Positions 19,259-29,688 of a stretch of DNA of 64,000 nucleotides are shown in pieces. The notes beneath the pieces are model-generated. The model made no database searches. It saw only the letters and a list, made by a program, of their open reading frames with translations, and was not told where the DNA came from. Within the stretch, counting starts at the first letter, position 1. Each line of letters begins with the position of its first letter. Origin of the DNA: Buchnera aphidicola (Aphis aurantii). Lineage in GTDB: Bacteria; Pseudomonadota; Gammaproteobacteria; Enterobacterales; Enterobacteriaceae. The stretch lies in assembly GCF_039388985.1 (NCBI RefSeq), contig NZ_CP135021.1:186001-250000 (forward strand), in the 5' to 3' direction. Position numbers and translations under genes: made by a program.

Positions 19259-20188
19259 TTATCCTATTTTTCGAACACCTTTTGTATCTATATAGCAAAT
19301 GTGAACAAATCCCGTTTTGTTCTGTAAATAGTTTTTTGTCAACCATAAGGATATTTTTTTTGCAATTTTAATATTATCTGAAACTGCAAAAATAGTTGGT
19401 CCTGAACCAGATATTCCGCAGCTTATTGCTCCTAATTTTTTGATTTTTTCTTTATTTTCCAAAAAATTAGGTAGTAGTTTAATACGATATGGTTCTGCTA
19501 TAAATTCTTTCATACATTTTGCGGCTAAATCAGATTGTTGAGTATATGATGCATGAATAAAACTAGCTAAATAACGACTATTTTTAATACAAATATCTTG
19601 TGTATATTTTTTAGGTAAAACTTTTCTTGCTTCTGCAGTAGATAATTTTATTCCTGGCCAAGCTATTATCCAAAACCAAGTTTTAAAATTTGGTATTTTT
19701 TGACTAACTATATTATAGTCTTCTAAGATTAATTGTAGACCGCCAAGATAAGATGGGGCAACATTATCATAATGAACACTACCTGATATTTCTCCTTCTA
19801 CTTCACCCATAAGTAATAATAGTTCTTTCTGATTTAGTGGGTTATTGAAAATTTCATTAATTGCAACTAAAGTAGAAACTATAGAACAAGCGCTAGATCC
19901 CAGTCCTGATCCAATTGGTAAATTTTTTTCCAAGACTATAGAAACTGATATATTTTTTTTAATTATTTTACAAAATTTAGACCAACATTTCCAAACAATA
20001 TTTTGCTCGTTATGTATAGGTAATTGATTAGAAAATATTCCTTTGTTAACTAATTGAAAATTCTCTGACAATTTTATTGTTACACAATCACCTAGTAAAT
20101 CACCGTTGATTGGTTTAATAGCTGCACCTAAAATATCAAATCCAACTCCAACATTACCAATAGAAGCTGGTGCGTAAATTTTAATCAT
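19259..20188 (-). CDS. thrB: Homoserine kinase (GHMP family)
   Basis: ThrB phosphorylates homoserine to O-phosphohomoserine. It has 309 residues against 310 in E. coli. GHMP motif 1 is [20 protein letters not shown], motif 2 (ATP loop) is [15 protein letters not shown], and motif 3 is [16 protein letters not shown]. It lies 22 bp after thrA and 3 bp before thrC, so the three are one transcription unit. All motifs are intact. Confidence 0.98.
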   Translation of the reverse strand: MIKIYAPASIGNVGVGFDILGAAIKPINGDLLGDCVTIKLSENFQLVNKGIFSNQLPIHNEQNIVWKCWSKFCKIIKKNISVSIVLEKNLPIGSGLGSSACSIVSTLVAINEIFNNPLNQKELLLLMGEVEGEISGSVHYDNVAPSYLGGLQLILEDYNIVSQKIPNFKTWFWIIAWPGIKLSTAEARKVLPKKYTQDICIKNSRYLASFIHASYTQQSDLAAKCMKEFIAEPYRIKLLPNFLENKEKIKKLGAISCGISGSGPTIFAVSDNIKIAKKISLWLTKNYLQNKTGFVHICYIDTKGVRKIG

Positions 20189-20210
20189 TACTGTTACTCC
20201 ACACTGACAT

Positions 20211-22658
20211 TTATAATATTATACGTAGTAGGTCGGAAAATACTCCAGAAGCAGTAACATCGTTACCAGCACCATAGCCTCTTAATACAAGAGGAATTGG
20301 TTGATAATAATTTGTATAAAATGTCAGTGCGTTTTCTCCATTTTTCACTTTATATAATGGATTTTGACTATTGATTTCTTCAATTTTGACTGAACATTTT
20401 CCTCCTTTTTCTATGGTCCCAACAAAACGTAATACTTTTCCTATACTTTTTGCTATTTTAACTCTTTCCATAAAAACAGTATCTATTTCTTTTAATTTAT
20501 ACAAAAATTCTTTAGCATTTTTATATTGTTGAAAATATTTCGGTAATATAGGTTCAATTTCAATGTCTTTTAATTCGATGTGATATCCAATTTCACGAGC
20601 TAAAATTAACAATTTTCTAGCAACATCTATCCCTGATAGGTCATCAAATGGGTTTGGTTCGGTAAAACCTAAATCTTTAGCTTGTTTAGTTGCATCTGAT
20701 AATAAAATATTTTCTTCTAGTTTTCCAAATATAAAAGATAAAGAACCAGATAATATACCTTTAAAGCAAATTAAACTGTCACCTGTATTAAATAAATTTT
20801 GTAATGTTTGTATAACAGGTAGGCCTGCTCCAACGTTAGTTTCATATAAAAATTTTTTATTTTCTTTGAGTGCTTCAGTTCTAATATTATTATAATATTT
20901 TAATGAATTAGTATTAGCTTTTTTGTTTGACGCAATAACATGAAATCCTTGAGAAATAAAGTTAATGTATTGTTTGGATAAAATTTCATCAGAAGTGCAA
21001 TCAATGATCACGGAATTTGAAAAAGAATTATTTTCTAATAAGTTACTCAATACTTCAAGATTAAATTTTGTTTTTGATTGTTGAAAAAATTTTTCCCAGT
21101 TTTCTAAATTAATTGAATCATTTAAAAATAATATTTTTTTAGAATTTGAAATGGTGCGAATTTTAATTTCTATATTTTTGTTTTGTAAAAAAATTTTTTG
21201 TTTAAATATTTGTTTTATTAATGCCTTTCCAACTCCACCTATTCCAATTAAAAAAACATTTATAAATCTTTTATTGCAAAATAATGCATCATGTACAATT
21301 TTCATGCTTTTTAAAATATTTTTTGTTTCAATGACTATTGATATAGAATGTTTTGAAGAGCCTTGTGAAATTGCGATAACATTAATTTTACAATCTCCTA
21401 AAGAAGAAAAAATCTTTGATGCAAGATCATGTTTTTTAAAAATGTTTAATCCAATTATAGATAATATAGATAAATTATTAATTATATGAATATTATTCGA
21501 TAATTCTTCTTTTGATTCTAATTTAAATGATTTATTTATTATATAAAGAATTTTTTGCTTTTCTTTTGCTAACGTACAAAAGCTAAAATTATTTTTGGAT
21601 GATGATTTGGTAATTAAAATAACGTGAATATTTTCTTTTTGCAACAAACTTAACATTTTAAAAAGAATATTATTTTTTTGTTTTATTAAATTACCAGATA
21701 CTGTAAACATTACAATATTATCTAAGTTAGTTATACCTTTTATAATGTTTTGATTGCAATCATGTTGAGAGTAAATTAATGTACCATTACTTTTAAGATT
21801 AGCAGTGTTTTTAATAATACATGGTATATTAAATTGTTTAAGAGGTTCAATGGTTCTTGGATGTAATACCTTAGCTCCAAAATAAGATAATTCCATAGCT
21901 TCGTCATAAGATATGGATTTTAATAAAAAAGCATTGGATATTTTTTTTGGATCTGATGTAAAAACACCATCTACATCTGTCCAGATTTCGCATAATTTAG
22001 CATCTAAACAACAAGCTAATATTGCAGCTGAATAGTCTGATCCATTACGACCTAATAGTACTAATTCATTTTTTTTATTTCCTGCAATAAAACCTGCCAT
22101 TAAAATAATATGATTTTTATTTATGTTTAGGCTACTAATTCGTTTTTTAGATTCGTTTATATCAACTGTAGAACTTAAAAAACCTCCGATAGATAAAATA
22201 TTGTCAATAGGATTGATTATAGTAATTTTATAATTTCTAGATCTTAATATGTTTTGCATAATCCAAATTGAAAGTATTTCTCCACGAGACATGATAATTG
22301 CTTGTATATTTTCAGGGCATTTTTCAAATAATTTAATACTATCTGCAATTTTTTTTAATTTATTAAATTCTATCGTAATTATTTTTTTTGTTTCTTCATA
22401 CAAAAAGTAAGATTGTATTTTTTTTATTTTTTTAATTATTTCAATAAATATATTTTCTGCAAGATCAATTTGTTCTAACATTTGATTAATATTAGTGTTC
22501 TTTTCGACAATACTAACTAAATAATTAGTGATTTGAGCTGGAGCCGAAAGAACAATAGCAACTTGTTCATTATTTTTATTGTTCTCTATAATATCAGCTA
22601 CACATAGAAATTTTTCTGCGTTAGCTAATGAAGTTCCGCCAAACTTTAATATTTTCAT
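20211..22658 (-). CDS. thrA: Bifunctional aspartokinase I / homoserine dehydrogenase I
   Basis: ThrA catalyses the first and third steps from aspartate to threonine. It has 815 residues against 820 in E. coli. The N-terminal aspartokinase domain shows [25 protein letters not shown] and [12 protein letters not shown]. Paired ACT-type regulatory domains follow, near residues 310-460. The homoserine dehydrogenase half begins [13 protein letters not shown] (NAD(P) fold) and includes [13 protein letters not shown] and [11 protein letters not shown]. It is the first gene of thrABC. I found no thrL-like leader peptide and attenuator immediately upstream, so the classical threonine/isoleucine attenuation appears lost. 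Confidence 0.98.
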   Translation of the reverse strand: MKILKFGGTSLANAEKFLCVADIIENNKNNEQVAIVLSAPAQITNYLVSIVEKNTNINQMLEQIDLAENIFIEIIKKIKKIQSYFLYEETKKIITIEFNKLKKIADSIKLFEKCPENIQAIIMSRGEILSIWIMQNILRSRNYKITIINPIDNILSIGGFLSSTVDINESKKRISSLNINKNHIILMAGFIAGNKKNELVLLGRNGSDYSAAILACCLDAKLCEIWTDVDGVFTSDPKKISNAFLLKSISYDEAMELSYFGAKVLHPRTIEPLKQFNIPCIIKNTANLKSNGTLIYSQHDCNQNIIKGITNLDNIVMFTVSGNLIKQKNNILFKMLSLLQKENIHVILITKSSSKNNFSFCTLAKEKQKILYIINKSFKLESKEELSNNIHIINNLSILSIIGLNIFKKHDLASKIFSSLGDCKINVIAISQGSSKHSISIVIETKNILKSMKIVHDALFCNKRFINVFLIGIGGVGKALIKQIFKQKIFLQNKNIEIKIRTISNSKKILFLNDSINLENWEKFFQQSKTKFNLEVLSNLLENNSFSNSVIIDCTSDEILSKQYINFISQGFHVIASNKKANTNSLKYYNNIRTEALKENKKFLYETNVGAGLPVIQTLQNLFNTGDSLICFKGILSGSLSFIFGKLEENILLSDATKQAKDLGFTEPNPFDDLSGIDVARKLLILAREIGYHIELKDIEIEPILPKYFQQYKNAKEFLYKLKEIDTVFMERVKIAKSIGKVLRFVGTIEKGGKCSVKIEEINSQNPLYKVKNGENALTFYTNYYQPIPLVLRGYGAGNDVTASGVFSDLLRIIL

Positions 22659-23347
22659 ATTTTATGAATCCTCAAATTTATTTCATAAAAACTTATATTA
22701 TTTATAATTATTTTTTTTTATTAAAGATGTATTACTCCTATATTGTATATGAGTTTATTTCTAGCAAACTAGAATAGTTATTCTATTGTGAAAAGGTTGT
22801 AAATAGATAGTAATATTTCTTATGTAACACCTTGATAGGTAAAATCAATTAAATAGCTTAAATAATGTAATTAATTTTATTTAGGTAGTTTAATAAGAAT
22901 TATAGTTTAATAAGAATTAGATTTGTAATGGAAAACATATTTAAATTTTTTTTATTACTAGTATAACTTATGTATGATTAATTTCATCATAAATTCAGCT
23001 TATTTTTTAAAAATGATTCAAAAAAAATCATTTTTATTAAAAATTTCTATATTTATATAATAATTAAAAATAACAGAATTATTTTAATTATATTTTTTAT
23101 ATTTTATTATATTGAATATCGAAAGATTAAAGTAATTATATAACTTATTAATGCATTTTTTTAAACATTTTAATTTTTTATAATATCATGATGATTGTTA
23201 TTATAATGATGCAACAAATATATATTTTAATTTTTAATTTCCTATAAAATTTCATTTATAATAAATACTTTTTATTTTTGATCAAGATCAATTAGATAAT
23301 TTTTAGTATAATTAAATTATAATTTCCATTAAATCTTAGTTAATATT
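22659..23347. other. Long A/T-rich intergenic region between divergent thrA and hpt
   Basis: This is the longest gene-free stretch of the window. It must hold the thrA promoter (minus strand) and the hpt promoter (plus strand, with TATAAT-like boxes near 23310-23335). It contains a hairpin with 11-bp arms, 23008-23018 and 23026-23036. A minus-strand 25-codon frame at 23178-23255 is rich in Ile, with one Thr. A dyad TTGATcaagATCAA lies at 23278-23291. I saw no recognisable protein remnant or tRNA. The reason for the length is not evident. Confidence 0.6.
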
Positions 23348-23884
23348 ATGAAACATATTATTAAAGTTATTTTTTCTGAAAAAGAACTAAATGTTCGTGT
23401 ACGTGAGTTAGGGCAAGAAATTACTACAAAATATAGGAATAGTAAAAATAAAATGATATTAATTGCTTTATTGCGTGGTTCTTTTGTCTTTATAGCAGAT
23501 TTATGTCGCAGTATTAAAATTGATCATGAAATAGATTTTATGACAACTTCCAGTTATGGGCGTGGAATTATATCTAGTGGAGATGTAAAAATTATAAAAG
23601 ATTTAGATGAAGATATTTATAATAAAAATGTCTTAATTGTCGAAGATATTATTGATTCCGGAAAAACTTTGAGCAAAGTATTAGGTATTCTAAAATTAAG
23701 AAATCCAAAATCTTTGTCAATTTGCACACTGTTAGATAAACCTGAATGTCGCGAAGTAAAAATTAACATTGATTTCGTAGGTTTTTCTATACCTGATGAG
23801 TTTATAGTTGGTTATGGCATAGATTATGCACAATGTTATCGCTATCTTCCATATATCGGGAAAGTAGTATTTAAAAAAAAATAA
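23348..23884 (+). CDS. hpt: Hypoxanthine phosphoribosyltransferase
   Basis: Hpt salvages hypoxanthine (and guanine weakly) to nucleotides using PRPP. It has 178 residues. The PRPP-binding loop is [19 protein letters not shown], and the family's early motif [15 protein letters not shown] and flexible loop [10 protein letters not shown] are present. The C-terminal [20 protein letters not shown] matches E. coli Hpt closely. It is divergent from thrA and convergent with panC, with only 17 bp between ends. Confidence 0.97.
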   Translation: MKHIIKVIFSEKELNVRVRELGQEITTKYRNSKNKMILIALLRGSFVFIADLCRSIKIDHEIDFMTTSSYGRGIISSGDVKIIKDLDEDIYNKNVLIVEDIIDSGKTLSKVLGILKLRNPKSLSICTLLDKPECREVKINIDFVGFSIPDEFIVGYGIDYAQCYRYLPYIGKVVFKKK

Positions 23885-23901
23885 AAAATATATTTTCAAT
23901 T

Positions 23902-24753
23902 TCATAATATGAATTTTTTATTATCAATTAAACGTGTTTTACCTAACCACACAGATGCAAGAAGAATATTTTTTTTTTGTTCTTTAGAAAAATTATCTAA
24001 TGTTTTAGCATTATAAACGTCAAATATATCAATTAAAAATCCTTTTTTTATTAAGGAGATTTTGGAAAAATTAATAATTTTATGTAGATTTTTTCCGTTA
24101 TTTTGTATAATTTTATTTATTGTTTGTTTGATAACTTGATATAAAAAGGGAGCTTTTTGTAGTTCTTGATTTTTTAAATTTCTATTTCTTGAACTAAAAG
24201 CTAATCCGTTTTTCAATCGAACTGTAGGTAAACTAATAATTTTAACTGAATAATTTAATTCTTTGACAAAAGTTTTTATAATTAATAATTGTTGATAATC
24301 TTTTTCTCCAAAAAATGAAAAATTAGGTTGTATTAAATTAAATAATTTTCCAACTATTGTTGTGACCCCTGTAAAATGACCAGGTCGTGATTTTCCTTCA
24401 ATGATTTCAGATAATTTAGGCACTTGGATATATGTATTCATTTTTGCACCATTAGGATACATTTCAGATATTTTAGGTGCAAACAAAATATCTATTTTTA
24501 ATTTTTTTAAAATTTCACAATCTTTGTAAAAAGTTTTAGGATATTTTTTAAAATCTAATTCATTATTAAATTGCATTGGATTAATAAAAAGACTGACAAT
24601 AATAATATCTACATATTTTTGAGCAAGTAAGATTAATTTTATATGACCTTCATGTAAATTACCCATGGTCGGAACTAATCCTAATATTTTTTGTTTATTT
24701 TTAAAAAATTGAATTCTTTTAAATAAAGTATCTGTTGTTTTTATTATATGCAT
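23902..24753 (-). CDS. panC: Pantothenate synthetase
   Basis: PanC joins pantoate and beta-alanine with ATP to form pantothenate (vitamin B5). It has 283 residues, the E. coli length. The HIGH-like motifs are in GLVPTMGNLHEGHIKLI, with FINPMQFN and GHFTGVTTIVGKLFNLIQP, and FFGEKDYQQL also present. It follows panB after 41 bp on the minus strand, so panB-panC is one unit. No panD is in the window, so the source of beta-alanine is not shown here. Confidence 0.98.
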   Translation of the reverse strand: MHIIKTTDTLFKRIQFFKNKQKILGLVPTMGNLHEGHIKLILLAQKYVDIIIVSLFINPMQFNNELDFKKYPKTFYKDCEILKKLKIDILFAPKISEMYPNGAKMNTYIQVPKLSEIIEGKSRPGHFTGVTTIVGKLFNLIQPNFSFFGEKDYQQLLIIKTFVKELNYSVKIISLPTVRLKNGLAFSSRNRNLKNQELQKAPFLYQVIKQTINKIIQNNGKNLHKIINFSKISLIKKGFLIDIFDVYNAKTLDNFSKEQKKNILLASVWLGKTRLIDNKKFIL

Positions 24754-24794
24754 AATAGTTTTATTTTATGGGTTTTTGATAATACTGAAAATTT

Positions 24795-25589
24795 TTAAAA
24801 ACTATGTTTATCAGAGGGGAAAATACCTTGTTTTACTTCATTTATATATGCTTTAATTGCATTTTGAATGCTTCCACCATTGTAAAAAAGAAAATTTTTA
24901 ACAAATTTTAGATTTTTTCCTTCAGTGATACCTAGTAAATCCTGCATAACTAGTATTTGACCATCAGTGTAACGTCCAGCTCCTATTCCAATTACTGGAA
25001 TGGATAATCTTTGCGTGATTATTCTAGACAATTTTGCAGGAATACACTCTAATACCAACATTTTAACTCCAGCATCTTCAAGAGATAAAGCTTCTTCTAC
25101 TATTTTATTCGCATCTTTTTCTGTTTTTCCTTGAATTTTATACCCACTTAAATAATTTGTATATTGCGGGGTTAATCCGATATGTCCACATATTAATATG
25201 GACTGATTTGACAACTCTTTAATAATATTAATTAAATTTTTTCCGCCTTCTATTTTAATCATATTTGCGCCAGATTGAATAATTTTAGCGGTGTTTTTCA
25301 GCGCTTGATTAATTTGACAATAAGACATAAATGGTAAATCAGATATTAAAAAAATATGTGGGGCACCTTTTCTTACTGCTTTTGTGTGATATTCGATATT
25401 TTGAATTGTTACAGGTATTGTAGAATTATGCCCTTGAATTGTCATACCTAAAGAATCTCCAACAAGTATAACTGGTATACCTTGCTTAGCGAATAATTTA
25501 GCAAAGCTAAAATCATAAGCTGTAATCGCAGCAAATTTAATTTTTTCATTTTTCCAGTTTTGAAGAGTAGAAATGTTAATGTTTTCCAT
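24795..25589 (-). CDS. panB: 3-methyl-2-oxobutanoate hydroxymethyltransferase
   Basis: PanB adds a hydroxymethyl group from methylene-tetrahydrofolate to 2-oxoisovalerate, the valine precursor, to make ketopantoate. It therefore links the IlvIH branch with pantothenate. Motifs are [28 protein letters not shown] and [20 protein letters not shown]. An ATG lies at 25595, but I choose the ATG at 25589: the AGGA box is 5 nt upstream of it and overlaps the other. This gives 264 residues, as in E. coli. Confidence 0.96.
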   Translation of the reverse strand: MENINISTLQNWKNEKIKFAAITAYDFSFAKLFAKQGIPVILVGDSLGMTIQGHNSTIPVTIQNIEYHTKAVRKGAPHIFLISDLPFMSYCQINQALKNTAKIIQSGANMIKIEGGKNLINIIKELSNQSILICGHIGLTPQYTNYLSGYKIQGKTEKDANKIVEEALSLEDAGVKMLVLECIPAKLSRIITQRLSIPVIGIGAGRYTDGQILVMQDLLGITEGKNLKFVKNFLFYNGGSIQNAIKAYINEVKQGIFPSDKHSF

Positions 25590-25678
25590 ATTCATCCTAT
25601 TTTTTATAGTTGATTTAAATTGATTAAAAGGATACTCGAGATAATTTAATATATCAATCGAATATCCTAATCTAGATT

Positions 25679-26134
25679 TTATCCAGACATTTGTTTTTCC
25701 CTAATCTCTGCTAATGTTTTACAATCAATACATAAACTTGCAGTTGGTCTAGCTTCTAAACGACGTATTCCAATTTCAATTCCACATGAATTACAATAAC
25801 CAAATTCATTATTTTTTATTTTCTTTAAAGTTAATTCAATTTTTTTTATTAATTTTCGACTTCTATCTCGATTCCGTAACTCTAAACTAAATTCTTCTTC
25901 TTGTGTTGCTCGATCGATTGGGTCTGGAAAATTAGTCGATTTATCTTGTATATAAAGCAGAGTATGATTAACTTCAAATTGAAGTTGATTTTTCCATGTT
26001 TCTAGAATTTTTTTAAAATGCAATATTTGATTTTCATTCATATATTCTTCGTTTATTTTTTTTTGATAAGGTTTTAACCCAGCAATTGAAAGAACGTTTA
26101 AAGAAGATTTTTTTTTTTGATTTTCTTTTTCCAT
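25679..26134 (-). CDS. dksA: RNA polymerase-binding transcription factor DksA
   Basis: DksA binds the RNA polymerase secondary channel and, with ppGpp in free-living relatives, tunes rRNA and amino-acid promoters. It has 151 residues, the E. coli length. The coiled-coil region carries [20 protein letters not shown], with acidic tip residues of the DxxDxA type. The four-Cys zinc finger is CNSCG and CIDCK near the end. It is one of few transcription regulators in this window. It is divergent from truA. Confidence 0.97.
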   Translation of the reverse strand: MEKENQKKKSSLNVLSIAGLKPYQKKINEEYMNENQILHFKKILETWKNQLQFEVNHTLLYIQDKSTNFPDPIDRATQEEEFSLELRNRDRSRKLIKKIELTLKKIKNNEFGYCNSCGIEIGIRRLEARPTASLCIDCKTLAEIREKQMSG

Positions 26135-26395
26135 AGTTTTTTCCTGCTAAAATTTTAATATTAAGATTTTAAAAAATATTCTTTTTTAGAAGAATAAGTA
26201 TATTATAAATAATTTATAAAAATTTTTATATGTAATATATTTTATTCGTACGGATAATTTGTTATCAGATGTTTTTAGAAACGTATATAAAACTAATTTT
26301 AACATAAACTTTAATTAGATATGTTTTATAAAATTTTAGTTATGTAATTCATTATAGATGTTATTTATTTATTTCTGAAATAAGGAAAATTTTGT

Positions 26396-27201
26396 ATGAT
26401 AGATAAAAAAGTAAAAAAAGTTGCTTTGGGTGTGGAATATAATGGAGAAAATTACCATGGTTGGCAGCGTCAAAAAAATCATATTTCTATTCAGGAAGAG
26501 GTAGAACAATCTTTATCGAAAATTGCAAATCATAAAGTTAATGTAATTTGCGCAGGTCGAACAGATGCTGGTGTTCATAGTATAGGGCAGGTTATTCATT
26601 TTAAAACGACTTCTGTTCGAAGCGATCATGCTTGGACAGTCGGAGTTAATTCTTATTTATCTAAAAATATTTCAATTAAATGGATTAGAGAAGTACCTGA
26701 TGATTTTGATGCTCGTTATAGCGCCCTTCAACGTACTTATCGTTATATAATATATAACTCTATTTGTCGCTCTAGTATTTTATATTCAAAATCAAATCAT
26801 ATCTATAAAGAGTTGAATATCTTAAAGATGTATTCTGAAGCACAACATTTACTAGGAGAGCATGATTTTTCTTCTTTTCAAGCATTAGGTTGTCAATCTT
26901 TTTCTGCTAAAAGAAAAATAACAAAAATAAATATTCATCATATAAATAATTGCGTTATTATTGATATTACAGCAAATTCTTTTTTATATCATATGGTTCG
27001 AAATATTGTTGGATCTTTAATTCAAAGTAACTTTATTAACAAAGAAAATATTATAAAAGATTTATTAAAAAAAAAAATCGCAATTATGCGGGTCCTACTG
27101 CTCCAGCTAAAGGCCTGTATTTATTATACGTTCAATATCCTGAATGTTTTAATTTTCCAGAATATCAAGATATTTTATTAAAATACAATAATTTTCAGTA
27201 A
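26396..27201 (+). CDS. truA: tRNA pseudouridine synthase A, frame broken at an 11-A tract
   Basis: TruA makes pseudouridine at positions 38-40 of the tRNA anticodon arm. The catalytic Asp is in [15 protein letters not shown], and [15 protein letters not shown] and FSSFQALGC also fit. Read plainly, the frame ends at 27181 with an unrelated tail. At the A11 tract 27067-27077 similarity jumps to another frame, which reads [20 protein letters not shown] and ends at TAA 27199-27201, matching the E. coli C-terminus (TAPAEGLYLVAV). The span of 806 bp is one short of a multiple of three; one extra A would give 268 residues (E. coli 270). It is probably functional through slippage, or else a fresh pseudogene. 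Confidence 0.95.
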
Positions 27202-27281
27202 AAAATAAATTTTAAAAATGTATTTTAATTTTTATGTAAAATATTATTTTAACACTATGTGTTTAGTTAATAAGGTCTTTA

Positions 27282-29474
27282 ATGTATATGAATAAAAAAA
27301 CAATAAAATCATTAGGAAAAGTTTTGATTTTAATATTGATTTTAATAATTTTTTATGGTTTTTTTTTATACATGAAGATAAATCATTTAATTAATGGTAA
27401 AGTATGGAATTTTCCAACTTCAATATATAGTCGAATAATAAATTTAGAACAAGATAGTTTATTTTCTAAAAAAGAAATTGAAATGTTTTTACAAAGTATA
27501 ATGTACAAAAAAGTTGATAAAGTTATGCTTCCTGGCGAATACAATGTGCAAAATAATCAAATAGAATTTATACGTCGTGCTTTTAATTTTCCAGATATTA
27601 ATGAAAATGAACTTCATGTAAAATTAACTTTTAATTCTAATTCTTTAGTAAAAATTCAAAATATTGAAAATTATCGTGATTTTAGTTTTTTTCGTTTAGA
27701 TCCTAAGCTAATTAGTATACTCAATTCTTTGAAAGGGGAAAAACGTATTTTTCTGCCTCGATCAAAATATCCCATGATTTTAATTAAAACATTACTAGCA
27801 GTTGAAGATAGAAATTTTTATACCCACGATGGAATTAATATATCGTCTATTATTAGAGCTTTAATGGTTAATGCTATGGCTGGTAAAACAATACAAGGAG
27901 GAAGCACTATTACTCAGCAATTAATTAAAAATCTTTTTCTTACAAATACTCGTTCAATATGGAGAAAAATTAATGAAATGTATATGGCATTGATTTTAGA
28001 TTGGTTTTGCAATAAAGATTATATTTTAGAATTATATTTAAATGATGTGTACTTAGGTCAAGATGGTAATGAGCAAATTCGAGGTTTTCCACTTGCAAGT
28101 CTTTATTATTTTGGGCGACCAATTGATGAATTAAATTTAGAGCAATATGCTTTATTAGTGGGAATGGTAAAAGGAGCTTCTTTATACAATCCTTGGAATA
28201 ATCCAAAATTGGCTTTAAATAGGAGAAATTTAGTTTTATTGACTTTATATAATCAAGGATTAATTAAAGAAAAGATTTATAAAGAATTATCTAAAAGACC
28301 TTTAAAAATTTATCCAAAAGGATTTATAATTTCAGATCATCCTGATTTTTTGAAACTTGTAAAATCAGAAATAAAACAAAAATTAATGAATTCAATTAAA
28401 ATTTTGTCGGGTTTGAAAATATTTACTACTTTGGATCCTTCATCTCAAAGTGCTATTGAAAAATCTATTCAAGTAAGTATTCCAGTATTAAATAAGAAAA
28501 AAAATCTACAAGATTTAGAAATTGCGATGGTTGTAGTTGACAAATCTAATGGTGAAATTAATGCTCTTGTTGGTAGCTCCCATCCGATGCTTTCTGGTTA
28601 TAATCGTGTTTTGAAAGCACGTCGTTCTATCGGTTCTTTATCTAAACCTGTAATTTACTTAAAAGCGTTATCCAATCCAAAAAAATATCATTTAAACACT
28701 TTTTTATCTAATTGTCCTGTTGCAATTAGATTAGAAAATGGAAAATATTGGATTCCTAAAAATAACAATCATAAATTTACTGGTCAAGTTACGATGCTGG
28801 AAGCTCTAACTAATTCTATAAATATACCGATAGTTCATTTAAGTATTGATTTAGGTTTGAGTGCATTAATAGAAAATTGGATGCATTTAGGTATTCCTAG
28901 AAAGTATTTAAAACCTTTTCCCGCAATATCATTGGGATCTATTAATTTAACACCTATGGAAATTGCTCAAGCTTTTCAAGTAATTTCAAATGAAGGTTTT
29001 AAATCATCATTATCTTCAGTAAGATTTATTGTTTCTGATAATGGAAAAATATTATATCAAAATTTACCACGTTCTGAAAATATAGTTTCTTCTGAAGCCG
29101 CATATCTTACAGTTTATGCTATGCAAAAAGTTATAGCTTCTGGAACAGCAAAATCTTTAGGTGCTCTTTTTAAAAATTTTTCTTTAGCCGGAAAAACTGG
29201 GACTACAAATAATTTAGTCGATAGTTGGTTTGTAGGAATAGATGGAAAACAAATGGTAGTTACTTGGTTAGGACGAGATAATAATAAATCGGCTAAATTA
29301 TATGGTTCTTCTGGTGCAATGAAAGTGTATCAAAAATATCTTGAGTATCATTTCCCAGTTCCATTGATATTACACCCGCCGAAAAATATTCGTATGTTTT
29401 ATATTGATGATACTGGGAAAATATCTCAAGAAAAAAGTCATGATCATCAAGAATCTATACCAATGTGGTTTTGA
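27282..29474 (+). CDS. mrcB: Penicillin-binding protein 1B, bifunctional glycosyltransferase/transpeptidase
   Basis: PBP1B polymerises and cross-links peptidoglycan at the inner membrane. It has 730 residues against about 844 in E. coli: most of the cytoplasmic N-terminus and the C-terminal tail are missing. Residues 12-30 form the membrane anchor. A UB2H-like region follows (VWNFPTSIYSRIINLE). The glycosyltransferase motifs are EDRNFYTHDGI and GGSTITQQLIKNLFL. The transpeptidase motifs are SIGSLSKP (SxxK), SINIP (SxN) and AGKTGTTNN (KTG). AAGG lies 6 nt before the ATG. The E. coli activator LpoB normally docks on UB2H; it is not encoded here. Confidence 0.97.
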   Translation: MYMNKKTIKSLGKVLILILILIIFYGFFLYMKINHLINGKVWNFPTSIYSRIINLEQDSLFSKKEIEMFLQSIMYKKVDKVMLPGEYNVQNNQIEFIRRAFNFPDINENELHVKLTFNSNSLVKIQNIENYRDFSFFRLDPKLISILNSLKGEKRIFLPRSKYPMILIKTLLAVEDRNFYTHDGINISSIIRALMVNAMAGKTIQGGSTITQQLIKNLFLTNTRSIWRKINEMYMALILDWFCNKDYILELYLNDVYLGQDGNEQIRGFPLASLYYFGRPIDELNLEQYALLVGMVKGASLYNPWNNPKLALNRRNLVLLTLYNQGLIKEKIYKELSKRPLKIYPKGFIISDHPDFLKLVKSEIKQKLMNSIKILSGLKIFTTLDPSSQSAIEKSIQVSIPVLNKKKNLQDLEIAMVVVDKSNGEINALVGSSHPMLSGYNRVLKARRSIGSLSKPVIYLKALSNPKKYHLNTFLSNCPVAIRLENGKYWIPKNNNHKFTGQVTMLEALTNSINIPIVHLSIDLGLSALIENWMHLGIPRKYLKPFPAISLGSINLTPMEIAQAFQVISNEGFKSSLSSVRFIVSDNGKILYQNLPRSENIVSSEAAYLTVYAMQKVIASGTAKSLGALFKNFSLAGKTGTTNNLVDSWFVGIDGKQMVVTWLGRDNNKSAKLYGSSGAMKVYQKYLEYHFPVPLILHPPKNIRMFYIDDTGKISQEKSHDHQESIPMWF

Positions 29475-29535
29475 ATATTAAAAATTTATAAATGCAAGTA
29501 TGTATTTGAAATAGTTATAAAAATATTATATATAA

Positions 29536-29562
29536 AAAATTTTTATTTGGGATAAAAATTTT
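29536..29562 (+). terminator. Candidate terminator after mrcB
   Basis: Perfect 11-bp A/T arms (29536-29546 and 29552-29562) enclose a TTGGG loop between mrcB and secA. The stem has no G-C pairs and the T tract is imperfect, so termination is uncertain. Confidence 0.4.
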
Positions 29563-29688
29563 ATCTTGATTATTTTTAATTAATAAATTAAAAATTTAAT
29601 AAAATATTTCGAAATAAATTCATTTATTTATTATCGATTGTGTACAATATTATTCGCTGGTAATAAAAATATAATTTGAGAATATAGT

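Noticed and set aside
23278..23291. Dyad TTGATcaagATCAA, identical to the FNR consensus TTGATNNNNATCAA, upstream of hpt
   Set aside because: The ten fixed bases are mostly A/T and such a match is not rare in this composition. As far as I know Buchnera lacks fnr and crp, and hpt is not a known target.
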